Source: an uncultured bacterium (GTDB lineage Bacteria; Planctomycetota; Phycisphaerae; Phycisphaerales; UBA1924). From it: DNA of 54,743 nt. Positions within the stretch are counted from its first letter, which is position 1. The number at the start of each line of letters is the position of its first letter. Shown here piece by piece: positions 29,896-39,184 of this stretch. Location: the NCBI GenBank assembly GCA_903834785.1, contig CAILKP010000004.1, forward strand, positions 1-54,743, in the 5' to 3' direction. The notes beneath the pieces are model-generated. The model made no database searches. It was given only the letters and a program-made list of their open reading frames with translations, and was not told the DNA's origin. A program made the position numbers and the translations under genes.

Positions 29896-29925
29896 TTGGG
29901 GAAAAGGGTTTTGTCAGGATATCAT
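29896..29925 (+). promoter_or_regulatory. Candidate promoter of the lipoprotein gene
   Basis: TTGGGG (29896-29901), an 18-base spacer, and TATCAT (29920-29925), in a locally AT-richer patch about 88 bases before the ATG at 30014. Weak consensus match. Confidence 0.3.
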
Positions 29926-30013
29926 GTGTAGAGGAATCTCGGCAACGGTCGTGCTCGAACGACCGATATGCTAGATCGTTGATCGCCTGACCTTTCGCTG
30001 GAGCTTTGCGCGC

Positions 30014-30958
30014 ATGTTTATTTCACGATCGTTCCGCCCCGTCTCGGTCTTCGCGGCTGCCGCCGGGCTTGCTGCGGTTTCGCTGGTTGCTGGTTGCTCG
30101 TGGACTCCGGGCGGGTCGGCGTGGTCGCTGGACCGGTATACCTACGAGAGTTCGGCGTACCAGCCGCAGACGGTGTCGATCGTTGACACGCGGACCCAGC
30201 AGGTCGTGCGGACCTGGGAGGTCCCCGTCGGCAAGAAGCTGCAGATGGACTTCTACGCGGACGTCGCTGGTGGGACATCGGACTCCCCGGACAAGCTGGA
30301 GTTTGATTTCTGTGATGCTGCCTCGAACTGGAGCACACCGACGCAGTCGATGTTTGTGCCGCCGCGCTGGGCGCGTCGCGTGGATGTGAAGCTCCGCACG
30401 GTGCCCGAGCTCGTTGGCGGAGGCGTTGGTGTGGCCGCGGGCAGCCCGGGTGCACCGGTGATGCCGGGCAGCGGGAACTCCCCGGCGGCGGATACAGGTG
30501 CCGGCGGCGGTGCTTCGACCGGTGGTTCAGCCAGCGCGGCCGGCGGCTCGGCTGCTGGTGGCTCAACGGCGGGTGCGGCGGCCAGCGGTGCCTCGGGCGG
30601 CATGGCCGCGCCGGGCCAGCCGATGGTTCCCGCCAAGTCCGCTGCTGGTGCGACGGCCGGAGGCGCGATTGTTCCGGGTCGTTACTACCTCGTTGCGGCT
30701 CGTCTGACGGCCGAAGAGGCTGACAAGGCGGTGGGCGCGCTCAACGGCGGCGGTGTTGCCGCTCGCGTGATGACGCGTGATGATCAGGCGTGGGTTGTGG
30801 TGACCGCCCCGTCGTACTCCGATGCTGAATACTCGCACCCGTCCTCGGTTGCCAATCGCGATGCGGTGCTGCTGAAGGTGATGGCCATCGGCCAGAGCTA
30901 CAAGCAGAGCGGTGGCACGACCAACTTCACCATGGCCACGTGGGAACAGTGGAAGTGA
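30014..30958 (+). CDS. Lipoprotein with Gly/Ala/Ser-rich linker and SPOR-like C-terminus
   Basis: A 314-residue lipoprotein. The leader ends in a lipobox LVAGC with acylated Cys28. A compact N-terminal domain follows (about 40-140, TVSIVDTRTQQVVRTWEVPVG). A long Gly/Ala/Ser linker (about 145-210) comes next, then a C-terminal domain (YYLVAARLTAEEADKAVGAL, AARVMTRDDQAWVVV). That domain resembles the one in the membrane protein at 16511, and both proteins end in a similar Trp-Lys-rich phrase. This suggests an envelope-associated, perhaps peptidoglycan-linked role, which is inference. A strong terminator follows, so it is monocistronic. Confidence 0.78.
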   Translation: MFISRSFRPVSVFAAAAGLAAVSLVAGCSWTPGGSAWSLDRYTYESSAYQPQTVSIVDTRTQQVVRTWEVPVGKKLQMDFYADVAGGTSDSPDKLEFDFCDAASNWSTPTQSMFVPPRWARRVDVKLRTVPELVGGGVGVAAGSPGAPVMPGSGNSPAADTGAGGGASTGGSASAAGGSAAGGSTAGAAASGASGGMAAPGQPMVPAKSAAGATAGGAIVPGRYYLVAARLTAEEADKAVGALNGGGVAARVMTRDDQAWVVVTAPSYSDAEYSHPSSVANRDAVLLKVMAIGQSYKQSGGTTNFTMATWEQWK

Positions 30959-31011
30959 TGCCGAGCCTGCCTGACCGGCGGCTGCGGCGATACTCCTGAA
31001 ATCAATCACCG

Positions 31012-31042
31012 ACCGGCGGCCTTGTGCCGCCGGTTTTTCTTT
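31012..31042 (+). terminator. Rho-independent terminator
   Basis: A 9-bp stem (31012-31020 with 31026-31034), a 5-base loop and a T-rich tract (TTTTTCTTT from 31034), 54 bases past the lipoprotein stop. Confidence 0.92.
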
Positions 31043-31136
31043 GGCGAGTGCTCCGGAAGCATGCGGGCGGCAGCGAGGTGATACGCTGGCGTTCTCGCGG
31101 CAGCCGGGTGGTGTATCCGGAGTCTGGTGCGGCATT

Positions 31137-31871
31137 ATGGCGATGCGGATTGACATCCTGACGACGTTCCCCGAGATGTTCGGTGCCGAGCCGGGCTGTG
31201 CACTGAACAGCTCGATCCCCGGCAGGGCCAGGGCGGCCGGCGCGGTGGAGTGGCATGCCAGGAACATCAGGGACTTTGCGACGGACAAACATCAGAAGAC
31301 CGACGACCGGCCGTTCGGCGGCGGGCCCGGTATGGTGATGATGTGCCAGCCGCTGTACGACGCGGTGATCGCTACCGAAGCGCTCGACCCGCGTCCGGCC
31401 CGGCGGATCTATCTCACGCCGCAGGGAGTTCCGCTTGACCAGAAACTCGTCGAGCAGCTGGCGGCCGAGCCCCGACTGCTGCTGATCGCGGGGCACTACG
31501 AGGGCATTGATGAGCGGGTGATCGAGCAGCTTGCGCCGCTGGAGGTCTCGATCGGCGACTTCGTGCTCTCGGGCGGGGAACTCGGGGCGATGGTGCTGAT
31601 CGACGCGGTCATCCGGCTGCTGCCGGGCGTGCTGGGCGATGACGACTCGGCGCGGCAGGACTCGTTTGGTGTTGCAGAGGCGGCGGGCAAGCTCAAGCCG
31701 CCGGTCGAGCGGCTGCTGGACTGCCCGCACTACACCAAGCCGCGTGAGTGGATGGGACGCGCCGTGCCGGATGTGCTGCTGAGCGGGAACCACGCGGCCA
31801 TCGCCAAGTGGCGGCTGGAGCGACGGATCGAGCGAACGACGCAGCGCCGGCCTGACCTGCTTGAACAGTGA
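31137..31871 (+). CDS. trmD: tRNA (guanine37-N1)-methyltransferase TrmD
   Basis: SPOUT-class enzyme making m1G37, which guards against frameshifting. The 244-residue protein begins MAMRIDILTTFPEMF; the ATG two codons later is equally possible. The signatures are the KTDDRPFGGGPGMVM loop and the trefoil-knot SAM site RLLLIAGHYEGIDERV with SIGDFVLSGGELGAM. Its length is normal for the family. The usual rimM-trmD-rplS operon is not seen. It lies behind a terminator and converges with the glycosyltransferase gene (19-base gap). Confidence 0.96.
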   Translation: MAMRIDILTTFPEMFGAEPGCALNSSIPGRARAAGAVEWHARNIRDFATDKHQKTDDRPFGGGPGMVMMCQPLYDAVIATEALDPRPARRIYLTPQGVPLDQKLVEQLAAEPRLLLIAGHYEGIDERVIEQLAPLEVSIGDFVLSGGELGAMVLIDAVIRLLPGVLGDDDSARQDSFGVAEAAGKLKPPVERLLDCPHYTKPREWMGRAVPDVLLSGNHAAIAKWRLERRIERTTQRRPDLLEQ

Positions 31872-31890
31872 GTTTCGGTGGTGGGGGGGA

Positions 31891-34347
31891 TCAGGCGGTG
31901 ACGCCGCAGTGGGCGAGGGCTTTTCGGAGCCCGTCGACGGGGTCGTGGTTGGTGCGCCAGCGGTGCAGGACCTGACCGGTGGCTCGCTTGCGTTCGTCGA
32001 TGCGTGCGGGATCGGTGGCATCGAGCAGTGCGTCGATGAGTGCTTGCTGGTCACCGGGTGGCACGAGGCGGCCGTTGACACCATCGTCGATGAGCTCGCG
32101 TGCGGCACCGACGACGGAGCTGGCCACGAGCACGCAGCCCGCGGCGGCGGCTTCGTTGACGACGACGGCCCATGGTTCGTAATCGCTGGGCAGCACAAAG
32201 ACATCTGAGAGCGTGTAGATGGCGCCGATCTGCTCGGGGTCCGCCAGAAAGCCGGTGAAGCGGACGCGCTGGCGAAGGGAGTCTGGGACCATGCCCTCAA
32301 GTTTGGCGCGGAGTGCGCCATCGCCGATCATGACCAGATCAAGCTCGGGCCGCTTCTCAGCGATCGCGAGGAACGCGGCCAGCGCCAGGTCCGGCCGCTT
32401 GTCGGGGACGAGCCGCCCGCAGAACACCAGTCGTCGGCGGTCGGGGCGGAGGTCGAACTTTGCGGCCACTGTGGTGCGGGCCGAGTCGGGGAGGTTGCGG
32501 ATCTGGTCGTAGTCGGGCTCGTAGGGTGAGATGAAGATGTTCTCACGGTGATAGCCGTAGCGAAGGAAGTACTCGATCCCCAGACGACCGCAGACTGTGG
32601 TGGCCCCGAAGAAAGGCCGAATCGCCCGCAGCGCGAAATGCTTGACAATGCGCTTGGCGCCGGCGGCGCGGTCACCGTGGGCGTTGCTGTCGGAGTAGAG
32701 CAGGCACGGAATGCCCCAGAGCTTGCACCAGAGCATCACGCGGATGTGACCCCAGTGGTTGTAGCCGTTGCACAGCACCGCGGCGACCTCGCGTGACTGG
32801 AGGTAGCGGATGATGTTGCCGCCGACAGACCACTGATGGAAGACTGAACCCATCGGGCCTGCGGTCGGGCCGTCGGGCCGCGGGTCGGTCTCGCAGATGT
32901 CCATGCCCGAGAGGTTCATGGTGTTGCGCGGGTACCACCAGCGTGGCAGACTGTTGAGCGTGGTGAGCCGCACGCTCGTGAACTCGGCCATGATCCGACG
33001 GTGGAAGTGCACGCGGTAGGGGATCAGGCCGCCGCCGATAATGGCGAAGGTGGGACGATCGGTTTCGGGCAGCGGCTTGGCGGGGACGCTTGATGCTGTC
33101 CGCGATGCCGAGGCGGCGCGGTCGGCGGAGGCGAGCACATCCTGTCGGAGCAGGCCGTCGAGGCGGGCCCCGGCGGTGCGAAGTGCCAGCGCAAGTCCAG
33201 CGGTCGTGTCGTGTTCGGCGATCCAGTGGGCGAAGATCTCGCGGGTTCGGGCCTTGCGGGAATCCAGCAGGCCGACATCGGTGGCATCAAGCAGCGCATC
33301 GGCCAGATCTGGCCGTTGGCGACGCGGAAAGCTCCGCCCGTTCTCACCGTCAATCAGCAGTTCATGCGCCGCACCGGCCGCGTCGCTGGAGACCAGTACG
33401 GTGCCAGCAGCGGCGGCCTCGACCAGCGCGACCGACCACGGGTCGTGTTCGCTCGTCACGACGGCGACATCGGCACCGGCGACCAGCGCCCCGACGGTGC
33501 GGCGGTCGGCCAGATAGCCGGTGAAGCGCACGCGATGGCGGATATCCGATGGCACGCGATGGGTGAGCCATTGCCTCAGCGGGCCATCGCCGATGACCAC
33601 CAGATCCCATTCCGGACGCATCGCCGCGATGTCGGCGAAGCCATCGACGATCATGTCGATCCGCTTGGTCTCAACCAGGTGTGAGCAGACCACCATGCGG
33701 CGGCGACCCGTCGGGAGTCCGAGCCGGTCTGCGGCCGCCGCGATGTCGGCCTTGTTGCGTCCGGCGAAGTCCGAGAGCACCGGATTCAGCGGAGCGACAA
33801 CGATGCGATCGGCCGGGATGCCACGGCGTTGCAGGCAGACGCGGCCTAACTCGCCGAAGACGGCGATGCAGCCGGCCGCCTGCAGGGCGTAGCGGTTGAG
33901 CGTGGTGGCAAAGCGTGAGGGCTGCTCGCGGCGGGTGCTCTCATCGGTCGACACGACGCAGGGGATGCCCTTGCGGCGGCAGGCACGGACGATCCGCACG
34001 TGGCCGAGGTGCTCGGTGCCGCAGACGATGACGCCGGCCAGGTTCGGCTGATCGAGCATGCGAAGCACGTTTGAGCCGGCGAGCCACTGCGGGCCGAAGT
34101 CGTGCTGGTGAAGGCCTTCGGCGGCCCGATGATGATCGGCGACGATCACGTCCTGATCTTCCAGTCCGGCCAGCAGTCCGTGGGCAGATCCGGATTCCGG
34201 AGACGGCGCGATGGTCAGCACCAGGCGAATGCGGGCACCGGTTGCCGCCGCGGCCAGTTGCCGGTATGCCCCAACGACCGCCGGTGTGACCGTGGCGGAG
34301 ACGATGAGGATGACCGGTGAGGCGGATTGGGGCGGCAGTGGATCCAT
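31891..34347 (-). CDS. Two-domain (tandem GT4) glycosyltransferase
   Basis: An 818-residue protein built of two complete GT-B glycosyltransferases of family 4 type, at about 1-390 and 430-818. Each half ends in the same donor-binding layout: the first has RMVVCSHLVETKRIDM, then WDLVVIGDGPLRQWL and SEHDPWSVALVEAAAAG; the second has RLVFCGRLVPDKRPDL, LDLVMIGDGALRAKL and SDYEPWAVVVNEAAAAG. The paired Glu residues (E...E) that bind the sugar nucleotide are kept in both halves. It therefore probably adds two sugars, or acts on two acceptors. It follows galE on the same strand by 34 bases, suggesting a shared envelope-glycan operon. The halves are diverged, so the duplication is old. Confidence 0.88.
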   Translation of the reverse strand: MDPLPPQSASPVILIVSATVTPAVVGAYRQLAAAATGARIRLVLTIAPSPESGSAHGLLAGLEDQDVIVADHHRAAEGLHQHDFGPQWLAGSNVLRMLDQPNLAGVIVCGTEHLGHVRIVRACRRKGIPCVVSTDESTRREQPSRFATTLNRYALQAAGCIAVFGELGRVCLQRRGIPADRIVVAPLNPVLSDFAGRNKADIAAAADRLGLPTGRRRMVVCSHLVETKRIDMIVDGFADIAAMRPEWDLVVIGDGPLRQWLTHRVPSDIRHRVRFTGYLADRRTVGALVAGADVAVVTSEHDPWSVALVEAAAAGTVLVSSDAAGAAHELLIDGENGRSFPRRQRPDLADALLDATDVGLLDSRKARTREIFAHWIAEHDTTAGLALALRTAGARLDGLLRQDVLASADRAASASRTASSVPAKPLPETDRPTFAIIGGGLIPYRVHFHRRIMAEFTSVRLTTLNSLPRWWYPRNTMNLSGMDICETDPRPDGPTAGPMGSVFHQWSVGGNIIRYLQSREVAAVLCNGYNHWGHIRVMLWCKLWGIPCLLYSDSNAHGDRAAGAKRIVKHFALRAIRPFFGATTVCGRLGIEYFLRYGYHRENIFISPYEPDYDQIRNLPDSARTTVAAKFDLRPDRRRLVFCGRLVPDKRPDLALAAFLAIAEKRPELDLVMIGDGALRAKLEGMVPDSLRQRVRFTGFLADPEQIGAIYTLSDVFVLPSDYEPWAVVVNEAAAAGCVLVASSVVGAARELIDDGVNGRLVPPGDQQALIDALLDATDPARIDERKRATGQVLHRWRTNHDPVDGLRKALAHCGVTA

Positions 34348-34381
34348 CAGGGAGGTGGAGGGCGGGCGACTCTACCCGGGC

Positions 34382-35440
34382 TCAGCGTGAGGCGGGATAG
34401 CCGTGCGGGTTCTTTCTGAACCACTCCCAGGCGGTGGCCACGCTGGTCTCGATGGTGGTGTGCTTGGGCGACCAGCCCAGTTCGGTGCGGATCTTGGTCG
34501 GATCGGCGAAGAGTGTCGCCGGGTCGCCAGGGCGGCGATCGCCAAACCGGACAGCGACCTGCTTGCCGGTGACCTTCTCCGCCGCGGCGATGACTTCCTT
34601 GACCGAGTAGCCCTTGCCCACGCCGACGTTATACGTCCGGACCTCGCCGGCCTGCAGTGCGGCGATGGCGCGGACGTGAGCGTCTACAAGATCCTCGACG
34701 TGCACGTAGTCGCGGATGCACGAGCCGTCGGGGGTGGGGTAATCGGTGCCGAAGACCGTCAGTGTGTTCTGCCCGCCCGGGCGGACGCCCAGCAGGCACT
34801 GCAGGATCACCGGGATGATGTGCGACTCGGGGTCGTGGTGCTCGCCCAGCAGGCCGGAACTGTCGCAGCCGGCGACGTTGAAGTAGCGGAGCATCGCCAC
34901 ACCGAAGGGGCGACCGGCGGATCTGGCCGCGGCGGTGTAGTCGATCAGCACCCGCTCGAAGAACAGCTTGCTGGCGCCATACGGATTGATCGGCCGCTGA
35001 AGCAGCGTCTCACGGATCGGCACGTCGGATGGGCCGGGTTCTCCGTAGGTGGCGCAGGTGCTTGAGAAGACCATCCGGCGGACGGTGCCGGCGGCATCAA
35101 GCCCGCGGAGCAGATTACTGGCCCGCCCCGTGTTATTGTCGTAGTAGCGGACCGGCTGCTGGACGGACTCGCCGACGTATGCCAGGGCGGCAAAGTGCAG
35201 CACGGTGTCGATGCGGTGGGTGCGGACCACATCGGTGATCAGGTCGGTGTCGCCGATGTCGGCCTTGACAAAGGAGAGATTGGCACCCTTGTCGCCCGCG
35301 GCTGTACGGACGGCGTCAACGGCGGCCTGGTGGCCCCGGTAGAGGTTGTCGAGAATCACCACCTTGTGACCGTCTCGGAGCAGACGAAGGGCCGCGTGGG
35401 ATCCGATGTACCCGGCTCCGCCGGTGACAAGTGCGTTCAT
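34382..35440 (-). CDS. galE: UDP-glucose 4-epimerase GalE
   Basis: Interconverts UDP-glucose and UDP-galactose with bound NAD+, supplying sugar nucleotides for surface glycans. The 352-residue extended SDR begins MNALVTGGAGYIGSH. FSSTCATYGEP contains the catalytic Ser/Thr, NPYGASKLFFERVL is the YxxxK motif, and LRYFNVAGCD and DYVHVEDLVDAHV are GalE signatures. The ATG at 35440 is preferred; a GTG four codons up is the alternative. It is divergent from the GT4 gene at 35612 and probably the first gene of a pair with the tandem glycosyltransferase. Confidence 0.94.
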   Translation of the reverse strand: MNALVTGGAGYIGSHAALRLLRDGHKVVILDNLYRGHQAAVDAVRTAAGDKGANLSFVKADIGDTDLITDVVRTHRIDTVLHFAALAYVGESVQQPVRYYDNNTGRASNLLRGLDAAGTVRRMVFSSTCATYGEPGPSDVPIRETLLQRPINPYGASKLFFERVLIDYTAAARSAGRPFGVAMLRYFNVAGCDSSGLLGEHHDPESHIIPVILQCLLGVRPGGQNTLTVFGTDYPTPDGSCIRDYVHVEDLVDAHVRAIAALQAGEVRTYNVGVGKGYSVKEVIAAAEKVTGKQVAVRFGDRRPGDPATLFADPTKIRTELGWSPKHTTIETSVATAWEWFRKNPHGYPASR

Positions 35441-35611
35441 GGGCTCGATCACAGGCAGGTCCTTGCAAAGGGTCGTCGTGGTGCGGACGGATCGGTGGTT
35501 GCGGGCGATGCTGGAAAGATGTCACGACGCCGAGAACCCGTCATCGGCATTCCTAAACTCGCTACCCCGGTCTCAACACGCGGACCGGGCGAGCCGACGG
35601 TAGTCACTTCA

Positions 35612-36769
35612 ATGCGGATCCTTCACGTCATCTCCAATGTTGGTGCATCGCACGGCGGTCCGCCGATGGTGGCGTGCAAACTGGCGGCCGCACAGGTCGA
35701 ACTTGGTGCTGAAGTGGGCATTCTGTCCTACATGCCGCGCAAAGATGACGCATCGATTCTCGAGTCGCTCCGGCCGCAGCCCGGACAACGGGCCGTGCAG
35801 CTTCATCTCATCGACCACGCTGTCGGCCGCCTTGAGTCCTTCACCGGCGGGCACGCCGGGGCCATGGCCCGCACCGTTGTGGGGCGTTACGACGTTCTGC
35901 ACATCCACGGTGTCTGGGAGCCCATGCTCGCAGCCGTGGCTCGGGTCTTCGCCCGGGCCGGTAAGCCGTACGTCCTGTGCCCGCACGGCATGTTGGACCC
36001 CTGGACGCTGACGCAGAGTGCCACGAAGAAGAAGATTGCGCTCACCCTGTGGGTGAGGCGGCTGCTGAACAATGCACTCTTCTTGCATATGCTCAATAAG
36101 GACGAGGCGACGCTCTGCGGTCCCCTTGGCCTGAGTGCGAGGTTCGAGCAGATTCCCAACGGCGTCTCGCCCAAGGAGTTCGCCAACCTCCCGGCGGCAG
36201 GTTCGTTTTATGAGACCCTGCCGGCGATCCGAGGCAAGCGATACATCCTGTTCATGAGCCGTCTGCACTTTAAGAAGGGGCTTGATCTGCTGGCGGCGGC
36301 GTTCGCGTCCATCACCGGCACGCTGCCTGATGTTGACTTAGTCGTTGCCGGGCCGGACGGCGGGTATCAGGCCCCGTTCGTTGAGATGGTCAAGGCCGCG
36401 GGGATCACCGATCGTGTCCATCTCACCGGGCCGATCTACGGTCAGCGAAAGCTCGCCGCTCTGGTTGATGCCGCGTGCTTCTGCCTGCCCAGCCGGCAGG
36501 AGGGCTTCAGCGTGGCGATCACAGAGTCGCTGGCGACGGGGACTCCCGTGGTTGTCAGTAAGGATTGTCATTACCCCGAGGTCACGGAGTACAACCTTGG
36601 CGTGGAGACCGCACTGACCCCCGAGGCGGTGGCCAAGGGGCTCATCGACACGCTCGCGAGGACTGATCGGGATGTGATGTCCGCCCGGGCGAAGGGACTG
36701 ATCGCAGAGCGGTTTAACTGGCCGATGATCGCGGCCCGGTCGCTGGAGCTGTACGCGAAGCGCGGGTGA
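35612..36769 (+). CDS. Glycosyltransferase family 4 protein
   Basis: A 385-residue GT-B glycosyltransferase. The acceptor-binding N-terminal half starts MRILHVISNVGASHGGPPM and includes DVLHIHGVWEPML and PHGMLDPW. The donor-binding half has ILFMSRLHFKKGLDLL, DLVVAGPDGGYQ and SRQEGFSVAITESLATG with both catalytic-site Glu residues. The PHGMLDPW phrase is common in WcaI/PelF-like transferases of exopolysaccharide and O-antigen pathways. The exact sugar is unknown. It starts without a Shine-Dalgarno, 171 bases from the divergent galE start; TAAACT lies at 35555-35560. Confidence 0.9.
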   Translation: MRILHVISNVGASHGGPPMVACKLAAAQVELGAEVGILSYMPRKDDASILESLRPQPGQRAVQLHLIDHAVGRLESFTGGHAGAMARTVVGRYDVLHIHGVWEPMLAAVARVFARAGKPYVLCPHGMLDPWTLTQSATKKKIALTLWVRRLLNNALFLHMLNKDEATLCGPLGLSARFEQIPNGVSPKEFANLPAAGSFYETLPAIRGKRYILFMSRLHFKKGLDLLAAAFASITGTLPDVDLVVAGPDGGYQAPFVEMVKAAGITDRVHLTGPIYGQRKLAALVDAACFCLPSRQEGFSVAITESLATGTPVVVSKDCHYPEVTEYNLGVETALTPEAVAKGLIDTLARTDRDVMSARAKGLIAERFNWPMIAARSLELYAKRG

Positions 36770-36942
36770 CTGAAGTCGTTGTGCTTTTTTACGGTTCTCG
36801 CGGGACTGCAGGATTCACGGCGATACCCTTTCAATCGTGTCCATTCAGGTTTTGAAGCCCCAAGGGGTTGAACCTGCAGGACTTCCCCCGCTTCTTTTCA
36901 CGGGCGGGCATTCCGGCGATTTGTCCTCGTGAGTTGCTCCGC

Positions 36943-37686
36943 ATGCAAGACTTTTTTTCGTGGATCGCGGACTTTGCGCAGAAATCTCCGCAGGACATGC
37001 CAGAGATCTCAGCCGTTGGCTATGGCTTGCTTGGGCTTGTTGTGTTTCTCGAAACCGGGGTGGTGGTGCTGCCATTCTTGCCCGGCGATACGTTACTGTT
37101 CGCAGTTGGGTGCTACGCCGCATTCGGAAAGTTGGACCCGTGGCTGGCCATGGCAATCCTCGGTGTGTCCGCGGTTTTGGGCGACAGTTTGGGCTATGCG
37201 TTGGGGTGTGTGTTTCGCGACACGCTGGCCCAAGGCAAGCGGATCAGATTGATCAATCCGAATCACCTGCGCAAGACGCAGGAGTTTTATGAGAAACACG
37301 GTGCCAAGACAATCATGCTTGCGCGCTTCGTGCCGGTAGTCCGCGCGTTTGCGCCCTTCTGTGCCGGATTGGCGAGAATGCCGTACGGCAAGATGGTCAA
37401 ATTCAGCGTTCTCGGCTCGCTATTGTGGGTCGGCGGGTTCATCTGGGCAGGCTACTTCTTGGGCAACTACCCTCTCGTTAGACAGTACTTTCCGTACGTG
37501 GCGATGGGCATCATCGGGCTGACGACGCTTGGCGTGATCAAGGAGGTGATTTCCCAGCTGCGGAGCAGCCGGGCAGAGAAGCTTGCTACACCCGTGACCA
37601 ATCCGGTGACACCGGGCGGCGCTCATGCCGCGGCGGATGTGACCGCCGCCGATCGGCCGAGCCCGACGGTGAGTCCGGAGCGGTAA
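36943..37686 (+). CDS. DedA-family membrane protein (copy 1)
   Basis: A 247-residue polytopic inner-membrane protein with the VTT (DedA/SNARE-associated) domain. Diagnostic motifs are FLETGVVVLPFLPGDTLLF, ILGVSAVLGDSLGYALG and MLARFVPVVRAFAPFCAG with the conserved Arg residues. DedA proteins flip lipids such as undecaprenyl phosphate or phosphatidylethanolamine and are linked to the proton motive force; which lipid is not shown here. The C-terminal tail (about 210-247) is polar and Pro-rich. The ATG at 36943 begins a typical N-terminus; TTG starts upstream are less likely. A second DedA gene follows 94 bases downstream. Confidence 0.92.
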   Translation: MQDFFSWIADFAQKSPQDMPEISAVGYGLLGLVVFLETGVVVLPFLPGDTLLFAVGCYAAFGKLDPWLAMAILGVSAVLGDSLGYALGCVFRDTLAQGKRIRLINPNHLRKTQEFYEKHGAKTIMLARFVPVVRAFAPFCAGLARMPYGKMVKFSVLGSLLWVGGFIWAGYFLGNYPLVRQYFPYVAMGIIGLTTLGVIKEVISQLRSSRAEKLATPVTNPVTPGGAHAAADVTAADRPSPTVSPER

Positions 37687-37780
37687 CAGCCGGAACCGCC
37701 TCCGAGCAGGACATCACGCAGCATTCGATTCCGACCCTGAACACACGCGGGCCCGTGACCGCCGCCTGAGCGCATCACCC

Positions 37781-38560
37781 ATGCTCATCGACCTGATCCT
37801 CAATCTCTCAGCCGCGGAAGTTCTCCCAGCGGGATCCGGCTCGTTGCACGACGCCGGGGTGCTGCTGGCCCAAGCGGCGGACGGTGCTGCCACCGCCGCG
37901 TCCGAGCCCGGGCCGATCCGCCAGGCGATCAACTTCATTCTCAAGATTCAGGATCACCTCAAGTACATCATCGAGCACTACGGCACCTGGGTCTACGCGG
38001 TGCTGTTTCTGATCGTCTTTTGCGAGACTGGTCTGGTCGTCACGCCCTTCCTGCCGGGTGACTCGCTGCTGTTTGCCGCCGGGGCACTCAGCGGCAGCTC
38101 GGATCTGAACATCTGGATCGTGATGGCGGTGCTGATCGTCGCGGCGATCCTGGGTGATGCCGTGAACTACTGGATCGGCTCGCGCTTCCGCGGCGTGTTC
38201 GCCTCCGGGGGGCGTGTGAAGCTGGTCAAGCCGGAGCATCTGGAGCGGACGCGACTGTTCTTTGACAAGTACGGCGGCAAGGCGATCGTGATCGCCCGGT
38301 TCGTCCCCATCGTTCGCACCGTCGCTCCGTTCTTCGCCGGTCTGGGGGCGATGGAGTACCGGCGGTTCGTGTTCTTCAACATCTTCGGCGCGGTGCTGTG
38401 GGTGGGCGTGTGCTGCGGTGCGGGTTATTTCTTCGGCGGGCTGCCGTTTGTGAAGAAGAACTTCGAACTGGTCGTCATCGGCATTATCGTCGTCTCGCTG
38501 ATCCCGCTGGCCATCGAGGCCATCTCGGCGCGGCGTGCGGCAAAGGCCGCCAAGCCCTGA
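37781..38560 (+). CDS. DedA-family membrane protein (copy 2)
   Basis: A 259-residue paralogue of the preceding protein. It shares FCETGLVVTPFLPGDSLLF, AAILGDAVNYWIGS and VIARFVPIVRTVAPFFAGL. The N-terminus is longer (about 45 residues before the DedA core) and the C-terminus short and basic. Its spacing from copy 1 (94 bases, same strand) suggests one transcript. Two DedA proteins side by side could cover different lipids or give redundancy. Confidence 0.93.
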   Translation: MLIDLILNLSAAEVLPAGSGSLHDAGVLLAQAADGAATAASEPGPIRQAINFILKIQDHLKYIIEHYGTWVYAVLFLIVFCETGLVVTPFLPGDSLLFAAGALSGSSDLNIWIVMAVLIVAAILGDAVNYWIGSRFRGVFASGGRVKLVKPEHLERTRLFFDKYGGKAIVIARFVPIVRTVAPFFAGLGAMEYRRFVFFNIFGAVLWVGVCCGAGYFFGGLPFVKKNFELVVIGIIVVSLIPLAIEAISARRAAKAAKP

Positions 38561-38875
38561 GTGCCTGGCTTGTGTTGACTGATCTCTGCAAAAACCAGCG
38601 TACCCCGCGTGTGCGGGGACGGCTGGCTGCGAGGAGTGTTTCACACAACGCCTGGGACTCAGTCTCTGCGGCTTCCGGTGATTCTGGCACTGGAAGTCGA
38701 GTGCTGTGACTGGCCTTCGGGAAGGTCCCGTCCGACGTTTCCGCCGGCCGGGACGTTGCAAGGAGTGTTCTCTCTGTCCCCGTGTTGTGCCGGAGTTCCT
38801 CGTTCATCCGGCTGGGGGAGGTTGGGCGGCAGGTGCCGCACGGTTGGTTGTGGGAGTGCTGGTCAGCGGGTGGGC
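38561..38875. other. Intergenic region between DedA copy 2 and the coiled-coil gene
   Basis: 315 bases between convergent genes. Small frames are open but none looks coding. No strong terminator was recognised. Confidence 0.3.
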
Positions 38876-39184
38876 TTACTGGCCCTCGTTCCACTCGTTG
38901 CCGTCGTTGGTCTCGCCGGACTCGGGATTGGCCTGCTTCTCAAGCAGCTTGCGGAGGTAGGCGTTCTCGCGGCGGGTGGCTTCCAGATCGAACATGATGT
39001 ACTTGATGCTCAGACGCAGGTAGTCCAGTGAGTCCTGCAGGTCGGCCACCGTCTTCTTCATGCGGCTGTGACGCTCGCGAGCCTCTTCAGCCATCCCGGC
39101 GAGCCGTTCTTTCTGGTCAGCGGGAAGGTGGTTGATCTGCTCGAGCATCTGACCAAGCTTCGACTGGAATTCCTGATCGTTCAT
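38876..39184 (-). CDS. Small coiled-coil protein, function unknown
   Basis: A 102-residue hydrophilic protein. An acidic and basic coiled coil spans about 28-88 (RLAGMAEEARERHSRMKK, DLEATRRENAYLRKLLEK), ending in an acidic tail. There are no membrane segments or cysteines. The ATG at 39184 has AAGGAG eight bases upstream, one of the better ribosome sites here, which supports it being expressed. It could be a scaffold or a small regulator; I cannot assign a family. A repeat-rich, gene-free stretch lies upstream. Confidence 0.78.
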   Translation of the reverse strand: MNDQEFQSKLGQMLEQINHLPADQKERLAGMAEEARERHSRMKKTVADLQDSLDYLRLSIKYIMFDLEATRRENAYLRKLLEKQANPESGETNDGNEWNEGQ

